Shown here piece after piece: positions 5,513-10,331 of a DNA stretch of 10,331 nt (positions are counted from its first letter, which is position 1; each line of letters starts with the position of its first letter). The stretch is from Clostridia bacterium BRH_c25 (GTDB lineage Bacteria > Bacillota_A > Clostridia > Lutisporales > Lutisporaceae): the NCBI GenBank assembly GCA_001515955.1, contig LOES01000229.1, forward strand, positions 1 to 10,331, written 5' to 3'. The notes beneath the pieces were generated by a model, which saw only the letters and a program-made list of their open reading frames with translations, had not been told where the DNA came from and ran no database searches. A program made the translations under genes and the position numbers.

Positions 5513-7024
5513 CTAATTTGTACCTAATTTAATCTTCCTCTTCCTCAAAACAGCCTTTATAGCCGGAGTGCAAAACGTAACAATTGCCAATGCCAAAATT
5601 ACTAAAAACATTGGCCTTTTGAATATCAACCACAAATTCCCATAAGTAATGGTATAGGCTGTCCATAAATTGGCTTCCATCATATTACCTAATATCAACG
5701 CCAATAAAAACGGTGAAACAGGAAATTTCATTTTTGTTAAAACATAAGCTATTAAGCTTGAAATCAATACAACATATACACTAAACATTGTTTGCGATTC
5801 AGAATAAGCGCCTACTACACAAATTACCATAATTATAGGTGCTAAAATTTTCTCAGGTGTTTTTAAAACATACGGTCCCGCTTGGACAAACAAATGCCCG
5901 ATAAAAAAAACCAAAATATTAACAACAAAAAATCCTACAAAAAAGGCATATACTAAGCTTGGATTATTTTGCAGCAGCATGGGTCCCGGCTGGAAGCCCC
6001 TCATTATCAGTGCACTCATTAAAACTGCCGCAGCTGCGCTTCCCGGTATACCTAAAGACAATGCTAAAACCAAGCTTCCTCCGGTTGCCGCATTATTAGC
6101 GGTTTCCGAAGCTAATACACCCTCAGGGTTACCTTCTCCAAAAGTCTGAGGTGATTTCGAAGCTTGCTTTGCAGTATTATAGCTCATAAATGCGGCTATG
6201 GTAGGTCCTGCCGCCGGAGCGATACCGACAAAAGCCCCTATTACGGAAGACCTTATCATTAAAAATGTATGTATCAATATTTCCTTTGGCTTTAGAAAAA
6301 ACTTTTTGGCATAGGAAGGTTTAAAATATTTCTCTTCCTTATTAAAATTCTCTATCATATCAAGTACACGAGGGACGGCCAAAGTCCCCAAAATTAATGG
6401 TACCAGTGCAAAACCGCTTATAAGATAATAATTACCGAATGTAAAGCGCGTCGCACCGTTTACCGGGTCTGCCCCAACAGTACTGACAATCAAACCAAGT
6501 ACTGATGCAAAAACACCTTTGACCCAATTATCTCCAACGACACTAGATACAACTGCCATTCCCCACAAGCTGAGTGCAAACAGCTCAGGAGCACCAAACT
6601 TTAATGCTATAGCAGAAATAGGCGGTGTCAAAAACATTAGTATAAAAGCACTTGCCACTCCACCGAAAGCAGAACCATGCAGTCCATACAACAGAGCTTG
6701 GCTTGCTTTGCCGTTTTTACTCATGGGAAAACCATCAAAGGTTGTAGGTAAAGCTGCTGCCGTACCGGGTATCCCCAATAAAATTGCAGAGATAGAGCCG
6801 CCGTACAGTGCCCCTGCGTAAATTCCAGCAAGCATTAGCAAGCCTGTATTAACATCTAAATTGTAAGCAATGGGCAGTAAAAGTGCCATTCCTGTTGTTG
6901 CAGACAAGCCGGGCAAAGCTCCGAAAATCGTTCCAATAGTCACACCGAAAATCATAGCAAGTATATTATAAAATTGGAATACGGTCGAAAATCCACCAGC
7001 TATTAGACTCAACACTTCATTCAT
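5513..7024 (-). CDS. tctA: Tripartite tricarboxylate transporter, large membrane subunit TctA
   Basis: TctA forms the translocation channel of TTT transporters, secondary carriers driven by the ion gradient that import citrate and related carboxylates delivered by TctC. The 503-residue length is typical, and the protein is hydrophobic throughout with about a dozen membrane spans. Family hallmarks are GALPGLSATTGMALLLPIAY near the N-terminus, GIPGTAAALPTTFDGFP at about 84-100, and in the middle AAGPTIAAFMSYNTAK and the repeat-like LSLGIPGSAAAAVLMSAL. The two glycine/proline motifs show the internal duplication of the family. The start at 7024 follows GGGAAGGA by eight bases and lies 15 bases after the tctB stop, so translation of the two is probably coupled. 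No truncation or frameshift is seen. Substrate cannot be read from sequence; the aldolase-like neighbour suggests a di- or tricarboxylic acid. Confidence 0.96.
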   Translation of the reverse strand: MNEVLSLIAGGFSTVFQFYNILAMIFGVTIGTIFGALPGLSATTGMALLLPIAYNLDVNTGLLMLAGIYAGALYGGSISAILLGIPGTAAALPTTFDGFPMSKNGKASQALLYGLHGSAFGGVASAFILMFLTPPISAIALKFGAPELFALSLWGMAVVSSVVGDNWVKGVFASVLGLIVSTVGADPVNGATRFTFGNYYLISGFALVPLILGTLAVPRVLDMIENFNKEEKYFKPSYAKKFFLKPKEILIHTFLMIRSSVIGAFVGIAPAAGPTIAAFMSYNTAKQASKSPQTFGEGNPEGVLASETANNAATGGSLVLALSLGIPGSAAAAVLMSALIMRGFQPGPMLLQNNPSLVYAFFVGFFVVNILVFFIGHLFVQAGPYVLKTPEKILAPIIMVICVVGAYSESQTMFSVYVVLISSLIAYVLTKMKFPVSPFLLALILGNMMEANLWTAYTITYGNLWLIFKRPMFLVILALAIVTFCTPAIKAVLRKRKIKLGTN

Positions 7025-7039
7025 ATAATTGTTCCTTCC

Positions 7040-7444
7040 CTAGAATAATATTTCTGGAAGCGAAATCCCAAACAAGTATGAAAATATAAACCAAATTATC
7101 ATAGATACCAACAACGACATTATTATTACTGTAGTTTTCTTCATGCTATATTTGCTTATGATAATGAATAAACTGATAAAACATGTAGTAGAAATAATAA
7201 ATCCTATATGAGGCATCATGAATATATATGCAAAAAATAATAAACAATTTAACAAAACACTCTTCAAGTTGTGGAATTCATGCTTTTCCTTTTTCTTATC
7301 AATAACCAGCATAATACTTAAAATAATAAATATTACTAATAACGCCGTAGGGAAAGCTTTTGCTTCAAAGGCCTTCTCTCTTAATGAAAACAGCAAAAAA
7401 AGCGAAGTCAATATGCATATAATTCCCACTATTCTATCCCGCAT
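7040..7444 (-). CDS. tctB: Tripartite tricarboxylate transporter, small membrane subunit TctB
   Basis: TctB is the small, poorly conserved membrane partner of TctA. The product has 134 residues with four predicted hydrophobic segments, the usual topology: one near the N-terminus (IVGIICILTSLFLLF), one around ALLVIFIILSIMLVI, and a closely spaced pair plus a last segment in the C-terminal half. A cytoplasmic-type KKKEKHE stretch separates the second and third. I choose the ATG at 7444, preceded by AGAGGGG seven bases upstream; an ATG at 7477 would add 11 residues but lies in the hairpin loop at 7475-7483 and has no ribosome binding site. Sequence alone is weak for this family, so the call relies on topology and position between tctC and tctA. 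Confidence 0.85.
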   Translation of the reverse strand: MRDRIVGIICILTSLFLLFSLREKAFEAKAFPTALLVIFIILSIMLVIDKKKEKHEFHNLKSVLLNCLLFFAYIFMMPHIGFIISTTCFISLFIIISKYSMKKTTVIIMSLLVSMIIWFIFSYLFGISLPEILF

Positions 7445-7463
7445 GGTGATTCCCCTCTCAACT

Positions 7464-7494
7464 AAGAGCTGCTGCAATAAACACAGCAGCTCTT
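7464..7494 (-). promoter_or_regulatory. Stem-loop between tctC and tctB
   Basis: AAGAGCTGCTG / CAGCAGCTCTT pair perfectly over 11 bp around a nine-base loop, starting 20 bases after the tctC stop. On the minus strand it is followed by AGTTGAGAGGGG, not a T-run, so it is not a classical terminator. It ends just before the tctB ribosome binding site. A likely role is to protect the upstream tctC message, allowing more binding protein than channel, as in other binding-protein operons. Confidence 0.6.
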
Positions 7495-7514
7495 ATTTGT
7501 TATAGTAACTAATA

Positions 7515-8555
7515 TTACTTTTTAACTACTCCTGAATCTATTATAGCTTTGTACACATCGTGAGAATCATTGATTATTCTTAAAGTATCTTCAGCATTTT
7601 TATGAGACATGGTGATGCCGACATTTGCAAACTCTTTTATAGTCTCAGGGTCAGTCATAGTTTTTTCATATATGTCCCGCCATCCTTCGAGAATATCCTC
7701 AGGTGTTTCCTTTGGTGCCATAATAGCTCTCCAGACAGTAAGATTTACATCATAGCCATTCTCATTGAATGTAGGTATCTCAGGCCAGAAGCTTGAACGA
7801 TCTTCTCCGGATACCGCCAGCACCTTCAGTTTTCCTGCATCAACCTGAGCTTTAATTTCAGATGGATAAGGAACTCCCGCGTCAAGGTCACCGCCCAACA
7901 CGCCTAGAACTATATTTGAACCGCCTTTAATGGACACTCTTGTGAATTCAGCTCCAGAGGTCTGTTCAAGCAAATGCCTGGTATAATCGTGGTTTGTCCA
8001 TGATCCTGAGACACCTACTCTTACTTTTTTAGGATTTGCTTTTGCATACTCTACAAATTCTTTCAAGTCCATGTCTTTATAAGGACCTTCGGTGCTTACA
8101 ACCAAATTATTGGCATCAGTTGAATCCATACCTATATACTTAAAGGAATCCTGATTATAAGTTGCACCTTCAACTAAATACTGATCGGACACCAAGGATA
8201 TTGAAGCTTGTCCCAAAGTCAACCCGTCAGGTTTTGCTTTCATTACTTCTGTATGAGCTACAACTCCGGCTCCCGCTGCCTGGTTAACTATGTTAATTTG
8301 AACACCGGCATACTTTTCTGCACATTTCGCAAAAACTCTCGCTGCATTGTCATGGCCGCCGCCTGCACTGGATGGTACTATCAGTGCAACAGCCTTATCA
8401 GGTTTCCATAGTTCTTTAGGTGCTTCCGCCTTTACTTCTGTGTTTTCACCTGTTGCTTCTGCCGGTGCTTCTGTTTTTACTGCACATCCTGTAAATACTA
8501 TGGTTAGAACTAATATACATGATATTATAATTAATATATTTTTATTATATTTCAT
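7515..8555 (-). CDS. tctC: Tripartite tricarboxylate transporter substrate-binding lipoprotein TctC (Bug family)
   Basis: This is the extracytoplasmic receptor that captures the substrate and hands it to TctAB. Residues 1-23 form a lipoprotein signal (KNILIIISCILVLTIVFTGC) with lipobox VFTGC and acylated Cys24. An Ala/Glu/Lys-rich tether of about 25 residues follows, as expected for a Gram-positive surface lipoprotein. The family pattern begins at WKPDKAVALIVPSSAGGGHD, with IVNQAAGAG and the KAKPDGLTLG motif next; GVSGSWTNHDYT and GVLGGDLDAGVPYPSEIK belong to the second lobe. Length (346) is normal. Start ATG at 8555 has AGGAG eight bases upstream. It is the first transporter gene, 227 bases after iclR, and is followed by the stem-loop at 7464-7494. 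Ligand is unknown; Bug proteins bind many different carboxylates. Confidence 0.95.
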   Translation of the reverse strand: MKYNKNILIIISCILVLTIVFTGCAVKTEAPAEATGENTEVKAEAPKELWKPDKAVALIVPSSAGGGHDNAARVFAKCAEKYAGVQINIVNQAAGAGVVAHTEVMKAKPDGLTLGQASISLVSDQYLVEGATYNQDSFKYIGMDSTDANNLVVSTEGPYKDMDLKEFVEYAKANPKKVRVGVSGSWTNHDYTRHLLEQTSGAEFTRVSIKGGSNIVLGVLGGDLDAGVPYPSEIKAQVDAGKLKVLAVSGEDRSSFWPEIPTFNENGYDVNLTVWRAIMAPKETPEDILEGWRDIYEKTMTDPETIKEFANVGITMSHKNAEDTLRIINDSHDVYKAIIDSGVVKK

Positions 8556-8782
8556 ATATTTTTTTCTCCTAATCTTTTTTAGCTTATTGTTAAGCCTATT
8601 TACATATTTGTTTAAAAATGATATAAATATAGTGATATTTTATTTATATCTGCCTTTATTTCTCATAATGTGTATTTTTACATTTGCCGGAATCTTATGT
8701 GAAAAGTGATTAAGCATTATGGAAAGTAAAGGTATATTTTTATCCCTCCCATCCGAAAATTTCTCATATTACCACCCCCATT
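8556..8782. promoter_or_regulatory. Leader region between iclR and tctC
   Basis: This 227-base AT-rich stretch should hold the control elements of the transporter genes. I see no consensus sigma-A promoter: the best -10 candidates (TATAAA near 8646-8651 and CATAAT near 8715-8720, minus strand) lack a recognisable -35. A 10-bp direct repeat ATTTCTCATA occurs at 8658-8667 and 8759-8768. No terminator follows iclR. The transporter may use read-through from the iclR promoter or an activator-dependent promoter. Confidence 0.4.
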
Positions 8783-9529
8783 TTAATAAAAATATATGTA
8801 CTTTTTTGATATTGAATTTGCTGTAGATACAGTAGCTTCAATAATAAACTTCAGTTTTTCATCATCAACTCTGACCTTAGGGCTTCCGACGCATAAGCAA
8901 CCCCACACTTTGCCCTCAATATCTCTCAGTGGTGCTCCTACACTTATTACGCCGATAGTACTTTCTTCATTATTTATTACGTAACCAAGTGTTCTAATTT
9001 TTTCATATTCTCTTTGCAGCTCATTTATATCTACTATTGTATTTGGTGCCTTCTTAATCATTGGTTCTTTTTTTAGCCTTTTTTTAACATCCTCAAAATC
9101 ATCATATGCAGCCAATAGCTTACCTATAGCAGTAATATTGACAGGTAATTTTTTCCCGATGTCACCCTCAATTCTTATTTCTTCCTTGCTTATAACTCTG
9201 TGGACAACTGTGGCTATATCGTTCTCTTTGATACCGAGCGAAACTGTTTCTCCCGTTATGTCTCGCAGTTTTTCCATATATGGCTTGCACATATTCCAAG
9301 TAACAATATTTTCATCATACACCTTGCCTAAATGATGTATTGCCGAACCAAGGCAGTATTTTTTATTACTTTTTTGTGTTACAAATCCATCCTTAACTAA
9401 CGTGTTTAGTATTTTATGCGTGCCGCTCTTGCCACATTCAGCAGCCGTTGACAATTCCGTCAAGGTATGCTCATAAGGGCTTGTCCCTAACTTCTTTAGC
9501 AATGCTATTATTTTTTCTGTACTATTCAT
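8783..9529 (-). CDS. IclR-family transcriptional regulator
   Basis: IclR proteins are dimeric or tetrameric regulators of catabolic operons that sense small organic acids. Residues 1 to about 62 form the winged helix-turn-helix: the recognition segment is LTELSTAAECGKSGTHKILN (23-42), followed by the wing KSNKKYCLG (53-61). Residues from about 75 onward form the ligand domain, with the family pattern TGETVSLGI (92-100), VNITAIGKLLAAY (130-142), REYEKIRTLGYVINNEE and the terminal ISVGAPLRD and VWGCLCVGSP segments. Length (248) is normal. Start ATG at 9529 has GGAG eight bases upstream, and a consensus promoter lies at 9586-9614. Because it heads the cassette in the same direction as tctCBA, it is the probable regulator of the transporter and of itself. 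Whether it activates or represses cannot be seen. Confidence 0.93.
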   Translation of the reverse strand: MNSTEKIIALLKKLGTSPYEHTLTELSTAAECGKSGTHKILNTLVKDGFVTQKSNKKYCLGSAIHHLGKVYDENIVTWNMCKPYMEKLRDITGETVSLGIKENDIATVVHRVISKEEIRIEGDIGKKLPVNITAIGKLLAAYDDFEDVKKRLKKEPMIKKAPNTIVDINELQREYEKIRTLGYVINNEESTIGVISVGAPLRDIEGKVWGCLCVGSPKVRVDDEKLKFIIEATVSTANSISKKYIYFY

Positions 9530-9585
9530 ATTATCATCTCCACATTTCCTATTAGAGAACTACGTTTCCTATGTGTGTATATTAT
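9530..9585 (-). promoter_or_regulatory. Candidate operator: two direct 11-bp repeats in the iclR leader
   Basis: ACATTTCCTAT (9542-9552) and ACGTTTCCTAT (9562-9572) differ at one base and are spaced 20 bp start to start, close to two helical turns. They lie between the promoter -10 and the start codon, where a bound regulator would block transcription. Autoregulation is common in the IclR family, so they are plausible IclR sites, but this is inference. Confidence 0.45.
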
Positions 9586-9614
9586 ATTATATTATTTATT
9601 CTATTTATTGTCAA
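9586..9614 (-). promoter_or_regulatory. Consensus sigma-A promoter of iclR (and possibly the whole cassette)
   Basis: On the minus strand a perfect TTGACA (9609-9614) and a perfect TATAAT (9586-9591) are separated by exactly 17 bases, the optimal arrangement. Transcription would start near 9579, about 50 bases before the iclR ATG. Such strength suggests that repression sets the output. Confidence 0.85.
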
Positions 9615-9807
9615 GATAGAAACATTATACATGTGCAGGGAATATTGTCCTCACTGTTTCATATCATAGAGCCCATCATTATTTACCTGCTTTCTGGCAA
9701 AACCCCATATAAGACAAAAACACTGATGCTCCGCGCAGCTACACGATATAATTTTTCTTTACCACCGTGTGCTCAGTGAGTTTCAGTGTTTTCAGTATTA
9801 CCTGTAA
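9615..9807. other. Intergenic region between tatD and the cassette promoter
   Basis: I find no gene and no clear terminator for tatD in these 193 bases. Just after the tatD stop the plus strand carries three CAGT-led near repeats (CAGTGAGTTT, CAGTGTTTT, CAGTATT, 9774-9799) that do not form a strong hairpin. This is where the housekeeping cluster gives way to the cassette. Confidence 0.5.
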
Positions 9808-10331
9808 TTATTCTATTCCAAATAAGCGCTTTCCGTTCTCCATGGTTTTTTGCGCTACTTCTTCAAAGGAAATGCCCTTGATCTCCGCTATCTTCTCCGC
9901 CACAAGTCTCACATAGCCCGGGTAATTCCTCCTGCCTCTGTAAGGCACAGGTGTCAGGTACGGACTGTCGGTCTCTATAAGCAGCATATCAAGAGGTACT
10001 TCCTTAACTGCTTCAACTGTCTTTTTTGCGTTATTGAAGGTAACCGGCCCGCTTATGGAAATATACAGCCCCAGCTTAAGACACTCCAAAGCCATCTCAG
10101 CACTTCCCGAAAAGCTGTGCAGGACTCCGCCCACCTCTTTAATGCGGGTCTTCTTAAATATGTCCATTACGTCCCCATGGGCTTCCCTGTCATGTATAAT
10201 AACAGGAAGCTTGAGCTGCCTCGCCAAATCTATCTGTTCAGCGAACCTTCGCTTCTGCACATCCCGGGGCGACAAATCATAGTGGTAGTCCAATCCTATT
10301 TCTCCTATAGCCCTGACCTTCTTGTTCTCTG
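9808..10331 (-). CDS. tatD: TatD-family metal-dependent hydrolase (3' part; 5' end beyond the right edge)
   Basis: TatD proteins are TIM-barrel, two-metal hydrolases with DNase activity (YabD in Bacillus). The frame is open to the window edge and gives 173 codons, about two thirds of the usual 255. The first visible residues read ENKKVRAIGEIGLDYHYD, which contain the family motif GEIGLDY with the metal-bridging glutamate. Further metal ligands are visible in IIHDREA, LHSFSG and ETDSPYL, and the C-terminal PVPYRGRRNYP and VAEKIAEIKG segments are typical. The N-terminal HXH motif lies outside the window. A TTG at 10291-10293 that could be mistaken for a start is internal. In Bacillus this gene directly precedes yabE; here the transporter cassette and the radical SAM gene intervene. 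Confidence 0.95.
   Translation of the reverse strand, partial: ENKKVRAIGEIGLDYHYDLSPRDVQKRRFAEQIDLARQLKLPVIIHDREAHGDVMDIFKKTRIKEVGGVLHSFSGSAEMALECLKLGLYISISGPVTFNNAKKTVEAVKEVPLDMLLIETDSPYLTPVPYRGRRNYPGYVRLVAEKIAEIKGISFEEVAQKTMENGKRLFGIE

Noticed and set aside
8582..8595. Small inverted repeat GCTTA / TAAGC before the tctC ribosome binding site
   Set aside because: Five base pairs with a four-base loop in AT-rich DNA is too weak to call a regulatory hairpin.
9573..9779. Plus-strand open frame of 68 codons between iclR and tatD
   Set aside because: It runs across the consensus iclR promoter and has no family resemblance.
4302..9807. Base composition as evidence that the cassette is foreign
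   Set aside because: Hand counts of single 60-base lines give 13 and 17 GC for 7141-7200 and 5881-5940 against 35 and 31 for 1441-1500 and 10201-10260, but 6361-6420 has 29 and the yabE line 2761-2820 has only 22. The contrast is uneven and partly due to membrane-protein codons, so I do not rely on it.
4302..9807. Direct repeats marking the ends of an insertion
   Set aside because: I compared the gaps at 4302-4533 and 9615-9807 by eye and found only short shared words such as GCAGGT, which is no more than chance.

Overview
The window comes from a low- to mid-GC, endospore-forming Firmicute, most likely a member of the Clostridia. The evidence is the housekeeping gene order tatD - yabE (3D-domain protein) - rnmV - ksgA, the strong Gram-positive Shine-Dalgarno sites (e.g. 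AAGGAGG before yabE), the lipoprotein-type transporter binding protein, and a TatD-linked radical SAM gene that I associate with Clostridia. Every gene I can support is on the minus strand, so the window reads right to left: transcription starts near 10331 and proceeds towards 1.

Layout in transcription order. (1) 10331-9808: the 3' two thirds of tatD, cut by the window edge. (2) 9614-4534: a self-contained catabolic cassette of an IclR-family regulator, the three parts of a tripartite tricarboxylate transporter (tctC binding lipoprotein, tctB small membrane protein, tctA large membrane protein) and an RraA/HMG-CHA aldolase-like enzyme. It opens with a consensus sigma-A promoter (TTGACA-N17-TATAAT) and closes with an 18-bp perfect hairpin terminator. 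(3) 4301-3723: the TatD-linked radical SAM protein. (4) 3374-2337: a membrane-anchored DUF348-G5-3D protein of the YabE type with its own promoter (TTGACA-N17-TAGAAT). (5) 2222-1662: rnmV (ribonuclease M5). (6) 1647-790: ksgA/rsmA. (7) 710-1: the start of an unrecognised protein with a compact N-terminal domain and a proline-rich repeat tail, running off the left edge.

How the genes work together. RnmV matures 5S rRNA and KsgA dimethylates 16S rRNA, so they form a ribosome-maturation pair. YabE-type proteins act on the cell wall. The cassette looks like a substrate-inducible uptake and breakdown unit: TctC captures a carboxylic acid outside the cell, TctAB import it, the RraA-like aldolase may cleave it or a derivative to release pyruvate, and the IclR protein would sense it.

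The most notable point is architectural. The carboxylate cassette sits between tatD and the radical SAM gene whose family is defined by its linkage to tatD, which suggests insertion into a conserved housekeeping cluster. Other points worth checking are a hairpin that buries the ribosome binding site of the repeat-protein gene at 710, a terminator-like hairpin after yabE whose arm is a perfect DnaA box, and perfect stem-loops at two junctions inside the transporter operon. I found no transposase, integrase, tRNA, rRNA, CRISPR array or phage gene.
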